DNA of 64,000 nucleotides from Asticcacaulis taihuensis (GTDB taxonomy: Bacteria; Pseudomonadota; Alphaproteobacteria; Caulobacterales; Caulobacteraceae): contig NZ_FMTS01000002.1 of assembly GCF_900100255.1 (NCBI RefSeq), positions 211,400-275,399 on the forward strand, in the 5' to 3' direction. Under the pieces are notes generated by a model. It was not told the DNA's origin and did no database searches. It saw only the letters and a program-made list of their open reading frames with translations. How positions within the stretch are numbered: the stretch's first letter is position 1; every line of letters starts with the position of its first letter. A program made the position numbers and the translations under genes. Of the stretch, positions 42,857-52,185 are shown piece by piece.

Positions 42857-45148
42857 CTACATATCCAGATCGAGCTTGCGCGCCAGGGAGAGGATTTCGT
42901 TGCGCACGCTGCCATTGGAGCTGGTCATCAGCTTGGTAATCGCCTTGGCGGCGGCCTCGCGGTCGCATGACAGGATCATGCGCTTGACCTGACCAAGACC
43001 GGCCGGCGGCATGGAGAGACGCTCGAAACCCAGGGCGATCAGCACGAAGGCTTCCAGCGGCCGGCCGGCGATCTCACCGCACACCGATACCGGCGTGCCC
43101 GACTCCTTTGCCGCCTTCTGGATCATCGACAGGGCGGTCAGGAAGGGCGGCGACAGCGGATCGTAGCGATCCGACATCTTCGGATTGGTGCGGTCGGCCG
43201 CGAAAATATACTGCATCAGGTCATTGGTGCCGACCGAGGCAAAATCGACCAGCGGCAGCAGGGCATCGAGGTGGAACAGCAGGGACGGACACTCGATCAT
43301 CACGCCCACGCGCAGTAGCGCCGGCAGGGCACGACCGCGGCGCTTGGCCCAGGCGCATTCGATATCGACCATTTCGCGCGCCTGGCGGAATTCATCGATC
43401 GAGGCCACCATCGGGAACATGATGCGCAGTTCGCGGCCACGCGCCGCCGTGATCAGGGCGCGAAGCTGCATCCGCAGCAGTGCCGGACGATCCAGCCCCA
43501 TGCGGATGGCGCGCCAGCCAAGCGCCGGGTTTTCCTCGCGCTCCATCTCCATGTAGGGCAGGATCTTGTCGCCGCCGAGATCGAGCGTACGGAAGGTTAC
43601 CGGCCGTTCGCCGGCGCCATCCATGATGCGCTCGTAAAGCTCGGTCTGGCGTTTCAGGCGCGGCAGGTCGTCGGACACCATGAACTGGAATTCGGTACGG
43701 AACAGGCCAATGCCTTCTGCCCCCGTCTCGTTCAGAATATCGATATCGAATTCCAGGCCGGCATTCATCAGCAGGGTGACGCGCTGGCCGTCGCGCGTGA
43801 CCGCCTCGACGTCCTTGATCTTGCTGAATTCGGCGCGCTGGGCAGCACGGACCTCGATCCGCATCGTCGCCGCCTCGATGATATCCGGACGCGGCCGCAG
43901 GTAAGCTTCGCCGGTCTCGCCATCGACAATGACCGGGTCGCCCTGGCTGACCTTGTCGCGCAAGCCTTGCAGCCGGCCGACGCAGGGGATTTGCAGCGCG
44001 CGCGCCACGATGGCGGCGTGATTCGAGGCCGAGCCTTCTTCGAGCAGTATCCCCTTCAGGCGGGTGCGGTCATATTCGAGCAGGTCGGCCGGACCGAGAT
44101 CGCGGGCGACGAGGATCGAATTTTCGGGAATTTCCCGGACCGTGGTGTTCTTGCCGGCCAGGACGCGCAGCAGGCGGTTGGCCAGGTCTTCGAGATCGTG
44201 CAGCCGCTCGCGCATATAGGCGTCGCGGGCATTGTTCAGCTTCGCCCGCTGCTCATTACGCACGCGGTCAACCGCCGCCTCGGCCGTCAGTCCGTTGCGC
44301 ACGGCCTCGGTCAGGTTGCGCACCCAGCTCGTCGAGTGGGCGAACATGCGGTAGGTTTCCAACACGTCGAAGGTGGGCCCCGCCAGACCATGCGTGCCCT
44401 CGAACATGGCGTCGATCTGTTCGCGCAGGGTATCGATGGCGGCCAGCAGGCGCGCTTCTTCGGCCACCGAATCGTCGCTCAGCAGGTGCTCGGAGGTCAC
44501 CGGCACCTCGTGCAGGATGACGACGCCCAAGCTGATGCCGTCGGCGAAGATCGAGCCCTTCAGGCGCTCCGGGCGCGACGGCGCCAGTTCGATGTCCTTC
44601 AGTTCTTCCAGGCCGACCAGTTCGCCCGCCGTCACGATCTCGGACAGCACCATGGCGATGATCTGCAGATCCTCGACCTCTTCTTCCTCGTACTTGCGCG
44701 CCGCCATGTTCTGCACGACCAGCACGCCGATGGTGCGGCCGCCGCGCAGCAGGGGCACGCCGAGGAAGGACTTGTAAGGGTCTTCACCGGTTTCCGGACG
44801 GTAGGAGAAGCTGGGGTGCGAGGTCGCGTCCATCAGGTTGAGCGGCACGCCGGCGCGCGCCACCTCGCCGACCAGACCTTCGGACAGCCGCATCCGCGTC
44901 TTGTGGACGGCGGCGGCGTTCAGGCCCTCGGTGGCAAACAGTTCCAGTTCTTCGGAAGTACGACGCAGATAGATCGAGCAGACCTCGGCCACCATGCTGG
45001 AGGCGATGATGCGCACCACCGTATCGAGGCGCGCCTGGGCGGACTGCCCCTCCTCCATCGTCTCGCGGATCTGGCGCAGCAGGCCGCGCTGGCCGCGAAC
45101 AGCCATGAAGGGTTTCGGAATACCTTCAAACGGACCCAGTTTTACCAC
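42857..45148 (-). CDS. ptsP: phosphoenolpyruvate-protein phosphotransferase PtsP (EI-Ntr)
   Basis: About 763 aa. Start taken as GTG 45148, preceded by AAGGA eight bases away; longer frame to 45232 lacks a ribosome site. Domains in order: GAF (about 30-165, LFATEGLNAAAVHKTRMRLS), PEP-utilising N domain (about 190-310), phosphohistidine domain with EGSASNHAAIVARALQIPCV (His phosphorylated by PEP), and the TIM-barrel PEP-binding domain (AEGIGLFRTEFQFM, VGTNDLMQYIFAADR, CGEIAG). EI-Ntr starts the nitrogen PTS phosphorelay to NPr and EIIA-Ntr. The GAF domain senses nitrogen status through glutamine. Confidence 0.95.
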   Translation of the reverse strand: MVKLGPFEGIPKPFMAVRGQRGLLRQIRETMEEGQSAQARLDTVVRIIASSMVAEVCSIYLRRTSEELELFATEGLNAAAVHKTRMRLSEGLVGEVARAGVPLNLMDATSHPSFSYRPETGEDPYKSFLGVPLLRGGRTIGVLVVQNMAARKYEEEEVEDLQIIAMVLSEIVTAGELVGLEELKDIELAPSRPERLKGSIFADGISLGVVILHEVPVTSEHLLSDDSVAEEARLLAAIDTLREQIDAMFEGTHGLAGPTFDVLETYRMFAHSTSWVRNLTEAVRNGLTAEAAVDRVRNEQRAKLNNARDAYMRERLHDLEDLANRLLRVLAGKNTTVREIPENSILVARDLGPADLLEYDRTRLKGILLEEGSASNHAAIVARALQIPCVGRLQGLRDKVSQGDPVIVDGETGEAYLRPRPDIIEAATMRIEVRAAQRAEFSKIKDVEAVTRDGQRVTLLMNAGLEFDIDILNETGAEGIGLFRTEFQFMVSDDLPRLKRQTELYERIMDGAGERPVTFRTLDLGGDKILPYMEMEREENPALGWRAIRMGLDRPALLRMQLRALITAARGRELRIMFPMVASIDEFRQAREMVDIECAWAKRRGRALPALLRVGVMIECPSLLFHLDALLPLVDFASVGTNDLMQYIFAADRTNPKMSDRYDPLSPPFLTALSMIQKAAKESGTPVSVCGEIAGRPLEAFVLIALGFERLSMPPAGLGQVKRMILSCDREAAAKAITKLMTSSNGSVRNEILSLARKLDLDM

Positions 45149-45306
45149 CCTAATATTCCTTCCGGCCCTTGGGGCGCCGATACGCGACAGGCGCTTATTC
45201 TGAAACCCTTTTCGCGCGCTGTCTAGCGGCACCCGTCGTCGCAGCGCAAGTCACGAAGGGGTTATAATCACATTGATTTAACAGTCTGATACAATTGGCC
45301 CGGCAT

Positions 45307-45903
45307 TCATTGCGGCGGACGGATATCTATCTTGGCCAAAAAAATACGGAACAACACCATATCCCTTTCAAATCGGCCAGAAGTGGTCGTCAACGACGCC
45401 CGATAACTCAGGTACGGCGTCTGTAAATCCGGGTCGGAACTGGTATCTGCCCCCTTCCACCTGCCCGTAAAGGCAACGACATCGACCTCAATCACGCCAT
45501 CCGCTTTTCTACTAATGCAGCTTACAGATCTATACCCTTTGAACGATAAATTTCTCTGGGCTGCCATAGGCTTGGCTGTTTGACACGAGGGCTGCAACTC
45601 TTCCCATGGTGTTTTCCAGAATGCAGAATTGTAGCTTGCGTACAGGCTAAGCGAACTGGCAGCCGGATCGACATGCGTCGAACCGCAGAGTGTGGATTGC
45701 GCATGATACCAGGCATAGAAGCCATGCGCATGATCGCCAGACAGCGCAGGACAGACTTTACCGCCCGCCGGAAAGGTCACGCGCATACCGAATTCGTCAT
45801 TGTGAAATGTCCTGTCGCCCGCCGCCTGGCTGGAGACAGGACATCCGCTTAGCACCACAGCCCCCAAAAGCCAGGCCGCCATTTCTGATTTGCGCTGCTG
45901 CAT
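45307..45903 (-). CDS. lipoprotein of unknown function, 198 aa
   Basis: ATG 45903 with a purine-rich GGAGGGGGAG upstream. MQQRKSEMAAWLLGAVVLSG then Cys gives a lipobox (LSGC). The mature domain starts FHNDEFGMRVTFPAGGKVCP and holds six Cys, including LCGST, PSCQTA and VSCIS, suggesting disulfides. The pattern recalls small periplasmic domains of Caulobacteraceae and Sphingomonads, but no family name can be given. It sits between ptsP and the chemoreceptor pair. Confidence 0.65.
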   Translation of the reverse strand: MQQRKSEMAAWLLGAVVLSGCPVSSQAAGDRTFHNDEFGMRVTFPAGGKVCPALSGDHAHGFYAWYHAQSTLCGSTHVDPAASSLSLYASYNSAFWKTPWEELQPSCQTAKPMAAQRNLSFKGYRSVSCISRKADGVIEVDVVAFTGRWKGADTSSDPDLQTPYLSYRASLTTTSGRFERDMVLFRIFLAKIDIRPPQ

Positions 45904-45970
45904 CTCCCCCTCCGCACAACCAGAGGAGGACAATGCTGCGGTATTGTCAAATCAAAAGCAGCCAATCGAG

Positions 45971-47683
45971 CTAAGCCGCCTGCAACTGCTTCACGAAGTT
46001 CTGAACTTCCTTTTGCAAGTCGCCGGCCTGTTCGCTGAGATTACCGGAGAGGCCCATCAGTTGGGTGGACGCCGCGCCGGTCATTTCCGCCGCCCGGCCG
46101 ACGCCGAAGATGTTCTCGGTCACCTGTTGCGTGCCGTCCGACGCTTTCACCGTATTGCCGGCGATTTCGTGCGTGGCCGCGCCCTGCTGCTCAACCGCCG
46201 AGGCGATATTGGCCGAGATATTGCGCATGTCGGTAATGGTGGCGACGATCTTCTCGATCGAGGCGACCGTGCGCTGGGTGGCCTCCTGAATCTGCGACAC
46301 ACGGTCGCCGATATCCTGGGTGGCGCGCGCCGTCTGGCTGGCCAGGGTCTTGACCTCGGAGGCCACGACGGCGAAGCCCTTGCCGGACTCGCCGGCGCGC
46401 GCCGCTTCGATGGTGGCATTCAGCGCCAGCAGATTGGTCTGGGCGGCGATATCGTTGATCAGGCTGACCACGGCGCCGATACCGGACGCCGCTTCAGAGA
46501 GGGCGCGGATTTCATGCTCCGTGCTGCCGATCTCACTGGCGGCTTCGCTGGCTACCTGGGCGGCGCGCAAAACCTGGCCGTTGATTTCGGAGACGGAGGC
46601 TGACATTTCCTCGGTAGCGGCGGCAACCGTCTGGACATTGACGGCGGCTTCCTCGGCGGCGCCCGAAACCACCATCGCCTGGCGGCTGGTCTCCTCGGCC
46701 GTAGCAGAGAGGCTCTGCGCCGCATCCGAGACTTCAGACGACGATCGTACAAAGGAATCGGCAAGATCGACCATCTTGCCCTGGAAGGTTTCGACCACCT
46801 GGCGCTCACGCTGGAGGCGCGCCAGTTCGGCGGCCTTGGCGGCCTCGGCGGCTTGGCGCAGTTTTACGCCCTCCGCAAGCCCCTGGCGGAAGGTTTCGAG
46901 GCTGCGGGCCATGCCGCCCAGTTCATCCCTGCGGTCCTGGCCGGGGACGGTGATATCAAGCGCGCCCTTGTCCATCTCGCTCATGGTGGCATTCAGCGCC
47001 GACAACGGCTGCACGATACCCATGCGCGTCACCATTATGGCCCCCACCATGACGATCACCAGGCCAAAACCAAGCCCCGCCCAGGTGATGCCGATGGTAT
47101 GCTGCGTATCGGCACCGGCAGCGGCGGAGGCGGCGACATTGTCGGCGATGGTGTCATCGACCACCTGCGCCATGGTCTTTTCCAGTTGCGATATGGCCGG
47201 ATCGCAGGTGGTGCGCATCAAACGCAGGGCATCGGCATCATCGCCGCTCTCGGCCAGGCGGCGGGTCTCGGCACAGGTCTCGTCGATGGCGGCATTATAG
47301 CTGGCCTGGATGCCCTGGATGCGTTTGGTTTCGGAAGGCAGCGCCTTCAGGGCCTCGTTGGTTTCCTTGGAGAAGGAGCTTTGGGCCAGTTTCAGTTCGC
47401 TGGTGGCGTCGGCTATATCCTGGGGATCATTGAAGGAGACCAGTTTGTAGAAGGCCGTCTGGACGCGCTGAATATTCTTGCTGGCGCGCTCCATATCGAC
47501 CGCAGCCGTGCCCGGTCCGGAAATCACCCGGCCGTAATCGGCGCTGATGGCGCTCATGCGCGAGGTCGTGAAAAAGACCGCCGCAATAACGATGAGCGAC
47601 AGAAAACCCAGCAGACTTAAGATCTTGCCCAGCATGGGCATGTTTTTGAACGACACGGACAACCTCAGAAGCGAAGGACGCAT
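45971..47683 (-). CDS. methyl-accepting chemotaxis protein (paralogue 1)
   Basis: A 570-aa receptor. One membrane helix near residues 20-41 ([20 protein letters not shown]), a periplasmic helical-bundle sensor (about 42-193, with conserved Cys in DETCAETRR and TTCDPAIS), second helix (about 195-218), HAMP (about 218-270) and a long signalling domain with the tip [29 protein letters not shown]. Ala-rich end lacks a CheR-binding pentapeptide. Sister gene at 47824. A perfect CtrA-type box lies about 90 bp upstream, so expression is probably linked to the swarmer cell cycle. Confidence 0.95.
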   Translation of the reverse strand: MRPSLLRLSVSFKNMPMLGKILSLLGFLSLIVIAAVFFTTSRMSAISADYGRVISGPGTAAVDMERASKNIQRVQTAFYKLVSFNDPQDIADATSELKLAQSSFSKETNEALKALPSETKRIQGIQASYNAAIDETCAETRRLAESGDDADALRLMRTTCDPAISQLEKTMAQVVDDTIADNVAASAAAGADTQHTIGITWAGLGFGLVIVMVGAIMVTRMGIVQPLSALNATMSEMDKGALDITVPGQDRRDELGGMARSLETFRQGLAEGVKLRQAAEAAKAAELARLQRERQVVETFQGKMVDLADSFVRSSSEVSDAAQSLSATAEETSRQAMVVSGAAEEAAVNVQTVAAATEEMSASVSEINGQVLRAAQVASEAASEIGSTEHEIRALSEAASGIGAVVSLINDIAAQTNLLALNATIEAARAGESGKGFAVVASEVKTLASQTARATQDIGDRVSQIQEATQRTVASIEKIVATITDMRNISANIASAVEQQGAATHEIAGNTVKASDGTQQVTENIFGVGRAAEMTGAASTQLMGLSGNLSEQAGDLQKEVQNFVKQLQAA

Positions 47684-47773
47684 ACGCTTGGATCTCGAAC
47701 GGAACGCCCCCGGATTCGTCCGGACCGTCGATCTTCGTGCATGTCAGGTGATGTATTATGTAACGAACTGTAG

Positions 47774-47788
47774 TTAATGCCGGTTTAA
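47774..47788. promoter_or_regulatory. CtrA-type box upstream of chemoreceptor 1
   Basis: TTAA-TGCCGGT-TTAA, an exact TTAA-N7-TTAA, 91 bp before the start of the gene ending at 45971. Confidence 0.75.
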
Positions 47789-47823
47789 TTGTGGTAACGG
47801 CCAGACCTTATAATATCTCGGTT

Positions 47824-49524
47824 TCAGGCCGTGCGGAGTTGGCTGACGAACGCATCGACCTCGCGTTGCAGATCGTCGGCCTGGGCGGACAGAGTGCCGG
47901 AGAGGCCCATCAGCTGGGTGGAGGCCGCGCCCGTCATTTCCGCTGCCCGGCCAACACCGAAAATGTTCTCGGTCACCTGTAGCGCACCCGTCGAGGCACG
48001 GGCGGTATTGCCGGCGATTTCGTGCGTCGCCGCGCCCTGCTGCCCGACCGCCGAAGCAATGGCGGTGGAGATTGAACGAACATCGCCGATGGTGGCGACG
48101 ATCCGGCCAATGGAGGCGACCGTGCGCTCTGTCGCGTCCTGAATTTGTGCGACCTTGGCGCCGATATCGCCAGTCGCCTTCGCCGTCTGGGTGGCCAGTT
48201 GCTTGACCTCAGAAGCCACGACCGCAAACCCCTTGCCGGCCTCGCCCGCGCGGGCGGCTTCGATGGTAGCATTGAGCGCCAGCAGGTTGGTCTGTGACGC
48301 GATATCGCTGATCAGACTCAGCACGGCGCCGATTTCCTCCGCCGCCTCAGACAGTTCGCGGATATCGGTTTCCGAGCGTGCAGCCTCGTTCGCGGCTTCG
48401 ACCGTGACACCGGCGGCAGCGGTCACCTGGCTGTCGATCTCGCGGATCGAGACGGTCATTTCCTCGGTGGCGGCAGCGACCGTCTGGACATTGACCGCGG
48501 CCTCTTCCGCCGCGCCGGAAACCACCTGGGCCTGGCGGCTGGTTTCCTCGGCCGTGGCGGCCAGGCTTTGCGCAGCCTCGGAAACTTCGCGCGACGAGCG
48601 GACGAATGACTCCGCCAACACGCCCATTTTCGACTGAAAGCTGTCGGCGATGCGTTCGCGTTCGGCCTGCATCTTCTCGGCATTGAGCCGCTCGGCATCG
48701 GCGGCCTGGGCACGCAGGGCTTCGGTTTCCTGCAAACCCCTGCGGAAAATATCGGAGGCGCGCGCCATGGCGCCGATCTCATCCTTGCGGTCCTGCCCCG
48801 GCACCTCGACCGCCAGGTCACCGCCGGTCATGGCCGTCATGGTGCCGGTCAGGCTTTTCAGCGGCCGGACGATAAACATCAGGGTCATCCAGACCGCCAG
48901 GGCCAGAACGATTCCCAGCCCGGCGATGACGCCCGTCCATGACAGGCCGATGGTCTGGCGGGTTTCAGCGCCGGCAGCCGCCGAGGCCGCGGCATTATCG
49001 GCCAGGGTGTCATCGACGACCTTCGACATGGTGCTGGTCAGTTGGCCAATGGCCGGGTCGCAGACATCCTGAAGTTGCCTGACCGCGCCGGCGTCATTAT
49101 CGGCATCGGCCAGTTCGCGGGTGGGCGCGCAGGCGTCATCTATGGCGGCCACATAGCTGGCCTGCATGTCGGATATGCGTTTCGTTTCAGCGGGCAAGGC
49201 TTTCATGGCCTCGCCGGTTTCCTGGGTAAAGGCGGCCTGGGCCTTTTTGAGGTCGGCCTCGGCCTTGGCCCGGTCCTGCGGACTCATGGCGACGGCCAGT
49301 TTGTAAAAGGCGGATTCGGAGCGTTCGATCTGGCGACTCGCGCGTTCCATATCGACTGAGGCGACGCCTGGCCCGGAGATGACCGCGCTGTAATCGGCGC
49401 CGATCTTCGCCATCTTGGTTGTGGTGAATGCGACGGCGGCAATGACGACGACGGCAAGCGACAACAGCATGGCCAGGGCCTTGCCGAGCATGGGTATATT
49501 CTTGAACGACACCGGAAACCTCAT
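47824..49524 (-). CDS. methyl-accepting chemotaxis protein (paralogue 2)
   Basis: A 566-aa receptor with the same design as its neighbour: [19 protein letters not shown] then [14 protein letters not shown] as first membrane helix, periplasmic bundle with Cys in [10 protein letters not shown] and DVCDPAIG, second helix, HAMP, and signalling tip [20 protein letters not shown]. The two are plainly tandem duplicates that diverged most in the sensor domain. It ends with SQLRTA and has no CheR pentapeptide. Its own CtrA-type box lies about 105 bp upstream. Confidence 0.95.
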   Translation of the reverse strand: MRFPVSFKNIPMLGKALAMLLSLAVVVIAAVAFTTTKMAKIGADYSAVISGPGVASVDMERASRQIERSESAFYKLAVAMSPQDRAKAEADLKKAQAAFTQETGEAMKALPAETKRISDMQASYVAAIDDACAPTRELADADNDAGAVRQLQDVCDPAIGQLTSTMSKVVDDTLADNAAASAAAGAETRQTIGLSWTGVIAGLGIVLALAVWMTLMFIVRPLKSLTGTMTAMTGGDLAVEVPGQDRKDEIGAMARASDIFRRGLQETEALRAQAADAERLNAEKMQAERERIADSFQSKMGVLAESFVRSSREVSEAAQSLAATAEETSRQAQVVSGAAEEAAVNVQTVAAATEEMTVSIREIDSQVTAAAGVTVEAANEAARSETDIRELSEAAEEIGAVLSLISDIASQTNLLALNATIEAARAGEAGKGFAVVASEVKQLATQTAKATGDIGAKVAQIQDATERTVASIGRIVATIGDVRSISTAIASAVGQQGAATHEIAGNTARASTGALQVTENIFGVGRAAEMTGAASTQLMGLSGTLSAQADDLQREVDAFVSQLRTA

Positions 49525-49628
49525 GAAAACAAGGACGGCATTCGCGCAGATGTCAGAGAAAGCAGGCCCCGGGTACGCTTACAGAGACGATCTTCGTGGA
49601 TGTCCCGGCGAAAGGTAGAGCGACACGG

Positions 49629-49643
49629 TTAACAGCACCTTAA
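49629..49643. promoter_or_regulatory. CtrA-type box upstream of chemoreceptor 2
   Basis: TTAA-CAGCACC-TTAA, an exact TTAA-N7-TTAA, 105 bp before the start at 49524. Confidence 0.75.
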
Positions 49644-49745
49644 GGTTGTAAGGCGTGAGATTGGTCATTCTTTTTTGGAGTTTACTGTCGTGTATACGTC
49701 GCTGCGATGAGCCGAGAAGCATTGGCGTCCGAGCACCTGCTGCGA

Positions 49746-49763
49746 CGTGTACACTTGTACACG
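49746..49763. promoter_or_regulatory. 18-bp palindrome in the chemoreceptor 2 upstream region
   Basis: CGTGTACACTTGTACACG: arms CGTGTACA and TGTACACG around CT. It lies between the lysC stop and chemoreceptor 2. Possible operator of an unknown regulator, or part of lysC transcript ending. Confidence 0.45.
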
Positions 49764-49816
49764 AGCAAGGGCGCGCAGGACGACGGCGCTTCGCAGGCCA
49801 TCGCAGTAGACTTAGA

Positions 49817-51085
49817 TCAGGCGCCGATTTTGTCGAGGCCATAGGCCGCGTGGAGCGCGCGGACTGCCAGCTCGGTATAGGCTTCGTCGATCAGGACGCT
49901 GATCTTGATTTCCGAGGTCGAGATGACCTGGATATTGATGCCTTTTTCCGACAACGCGCGGAACATGGTCTCGGCCACACCGGTGTGCGAGCGCATCCCG
50001 ACGCCGACGATCGAGATTTTCGACACGCCTTCGTCGACCTTGATGTCGTCGAAGCCGAGTTCCTCTTTCGCGGCCGTCATGATCTCGGCGGCGCGCTGGG
50101 CATCGCGGCGGCCGACGGTGAAGAGCTGGTTGGCGTATTCGCCAGAGCGCTTTTCCGACTGGACGATCATGTCGACATTAATATTGGCGGCGGCCAGGCG
50201 GCCGAAGACGGCGGCGGAGACGCCGATCTTGTTGGGCAGGCCCAGCAGGGTGATCTTGGCCTCATCACGGCTGTAGGCCACGCCGGAAACGATATGTTTT
50301 TCCACGATTTCTTCCTCGTCGCACACCAGGGTGCCTTGATCTAGGTTTTCGCCGGGTTCGACGAAGGATGACAGAACGCGCACAGGCATCCGGTAGGCCA
50401 TGGCCAGCTCGACCGAACGGGTCTGGAGCACCTTGGCGCCGAGCGAGGCCATTTCCAGCATTTCCTCGAAGGAAATCTTCGGCAGGCGCTTGGCCTTGGC
50501 CTCGATGCGCGGATCGGTGGTGTAGACACCGTCGACGTCGGTATAGATGTCGCAACGGATGGCCTTGGCGGCGATGGCCACCGCAACCGCCGAGGTATCG
50601 GAACCGCCACGGCCGAGCGTTGTAATGCGGTCATCATCCGTCACACCCTGGAAGCCAGGGACCACGACGATCTGGCCGGAATTGAGCACATTGATCAGGT
50701 TGTCGGCCTCGAAATCGCCGATGCGCGCCTTGCCGTGCAGGTTGGAGGTCTTGATCGGCAACTGCCAGCCCATCATGGAGCGCGCCGGATAGCCGAGATT
50801 GCGCAGGGTCATAGCCAGAAGGCCTGCGGTCACCTGTTCACCGGAGGCCACGACCACGTCATATTCATCATCACTGTTGGCGTGAACTTCGGCGGCCTTG
50901 CCGGTGGGCTGGCCGGCGCCGTCTGTCCAGGCGACCAGTTCATTGGTCTTGCCGGCCATGGCCGAGACCACCACCGCTACCTTGTGACCGGCGTCAACCT
51001 CGGCCGCGACCAGCCGTGCCGCCCTGCGGATGCGTTCGAGGTCGGCCATCGAGGTGCCGCCGAACTTCATCACTAAACGCGTCAT
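49817..51085 (-). CDS. lysC: aspartate kinase
   Basis: A 422-aa protein starting MTRLVMKFGGTSMADLERIR at 51085. The kinase domain shows KFGGTSM, VVVSAMAGKTNELV, TTLGRGGSDTSAVAVA and YTDVDGVYTTDPR. Two C-terminal ACT domains (ITLLGLPNKIGVSAAVFGRL; SIVGVGMRSHTGVAETMF, EKGINIQVISTSEIKISVLI) bind lysine or threonine for feedback control. It catalyses the first step to lysine, threonine and methionine. In many alphaproteobacteria lysC is next to ptsP and divergent from ubiG; here the chemoreceptor pair and a lipoprotein lie between lysC and ptsP. Confidence 0.96.
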   Translation of the reverse strand: MTRLVMKFGGTSMADLERIRRAARLVAAEVDAGHKVAVVVSAMAGKTNELVAWTDGAGQPTGKAAEVHANSDDEYDVVVASGEQVTAGLLAMTLRNLGYPARSMMGWQLPIKTSNLHGKARIGDFEADNLINVLNSGQIVVVPGFQGVTDDDRITTLGRGGSDTSAVAVAIAAKAIRCDIYTDVDGVYTTDPRIEAKAKRLPKISFEEMLEMASLGAKVLQTRSVELAMAYRMPVRVLSSFVEPGENLDQGTLVCDEEEIVEKHIVSGVAYSRDEAKITLLGLPNKIGVSAAVFGRLAAANINVDMIVQSEKRSGEYANQLFTVGRRDAQRAAEIMTAAKEELGFDDIKVDEGVSKISIVGVGMRSHTGVAETMFRALSEKGINIQVISTSEIKISVLIDEAYTELAVRALHAAYGLDKIGA

Positions 51086-51214
51086 TTCGCCACTTTCTTT
51101 CTGACGGACAGGCATCTATCCTTGTCCGGACTTGTTGCGCGGCCTAATTAGCGGTTAAGCCCCTGTGCCGCAAGGCCGATTCCGGCGACAAAAGATGAGA
51201 AATGGGCAGCCAAA

Positions 51215-52003
51215 ATGACCGAAACACTAAACAGTTTGGATTCAGGTTCCGCCGCCGGTTTCAGCATCGACGAAGGCGAAGTCTCGCGCTTTTCGGCCCT
51301 GGCCGCCAAGTGGTGGGATGTGAAGGGTGAATTCGCACCGCTGCACAAATTCAACCCGACACGCGTGAAATTCATCCGCGAGACCTGCCTGGACCATTTC
51401 GCGCTTGATTACCGCAAACGCGCGCCGTTCGAGGGCCTGCAACTGCTCGATGTCGGCTGCGGCGGCGGTTTGCTCAGTGAGCCGATGCGCCGGATGGGTT
51501 TCACCGTTACGGGGCTCGATGCCTCGGAAAAGAATATCGGTACGGCCAGCGCCCATGCGGCGCAAGGGGGCCTCGATATCCGCTACCTCAACCAGACGGT
51601 CGAGCAACTGGCTGAATCTGACGAGGTTCTGTACCACGTGGTCCTGACCATGGAGGTCATCGAACACGTCAGCGATCCGGAAGCCTTCCTCAGAACCTGC
51701 GCCTCTCTGGTCAAGCCGGGTGGCCTGCTGTTCGTGGCCACGCTCAACCGCACTGCCAAGGCCTATGGGCTGGCGATCGTCGGCGCCGAATATGTCCTGC
51801 AATGGGTGCCCAAGGGTACGCACGACTGGAAGAAGTTCCTGATGCCGGAAGAGATCCGCAGCTTCCTCGATGGCACGGAACTGATGCCGGAGCCCCCGGT
51901 TGGGGTCAGTTATAACCCGCTGACGCAGGAATGGGCCTTGTCGGACGATACCGATGTGAACTACATGGTGGTCGCGAAATATCCGGTTACGGCCGTTCTT
52001 TAA
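51215..52003 (+). CDS. ubiG: bifunctional 2-polyprenyl-6-hydroxyphenol methylase/3-demethylubiquinol 3-O-methyltransferase
   Basis: A 262-aa class I SAM methyltransferase. [20 protein letters not shown] then [11 protein letters not shown] is the UbiG N-terminal signature; [20 protein letters not shown] is the SAM-binding motif [19 protein letters not shown] and [17 protein letters not shown] follow. It performs both O-methylations of ubiquinone biosynthesis at the membrane surface. Divergent from lysC, the arrangement common in alphaproteobacteria. Confidence 0.96.
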   Translation: MTETLNSLDSGSAAGFSIDEGEVSRFSALAAKWWDVKGEFAPLHKFNPTRVKFIRETCLDHFALDYRKRAPFEGLQLLDVGCGGGLLSEPMRRMGFTVTGLDASEKNIGTASAHAAQGGLDIRYLNQTVEQLAESDEVLYHVVLTMEVIEHVSDPEAFLRTCASLVKPGGLLFVATLNRTAKAYGLAIVGAEYVLQWVPKGTHDWKKFLMPEEIRSFLDGTELMPEPPVGVSYNPLTQEWALSDDTDVNYMVVAKYPVTAVL

Positions 52004-52005
52004 CC

Positions 52006-52084
52006 AAGCAAGCAAGATACCCCACCACCCCGCCGCTGAAGCGGCGCGGTCCCCCTCCCCGGCAAAGCCGGGGAGGTATAAAAG
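52006..52084 (-). repeat. interspersed two-hairpin repeat, copy g
   Basis: GATACCCCACCACC, CGCCGCT-GA-AGCGGCG hairpin, CGGTCCCC, then CCTCCCCGGC-AAA-GCCGGGGAGG. It starts three bases after the ubiG stop. Confidence 0.85.
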
Positions 52085-52099
52085 AATGACTTTATTCTT

Positions 52100-52168
52100 G
52101 TACCTCCCCAACTTGTTGGGGAGGGGGACCATGAGCAAAGCGAAATGGTGGTGGGGTTTCTTGCTTTA
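52100..52168 (+). repeat. interspersed two-hairpin repeat, copy h
   Basis: CCTCCCCAAC-TT-GTTGGGGAGG, GGGACCATGAGC, then GGTGGTGGGGTTTC. Same orientation as copy a, inverted relative to copy g 15 bp away. It ends 17 bp before the prmC start. Confidence 0.85.
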
Positions 52169-52185
52169 GAAATCTGAAGAATCTC

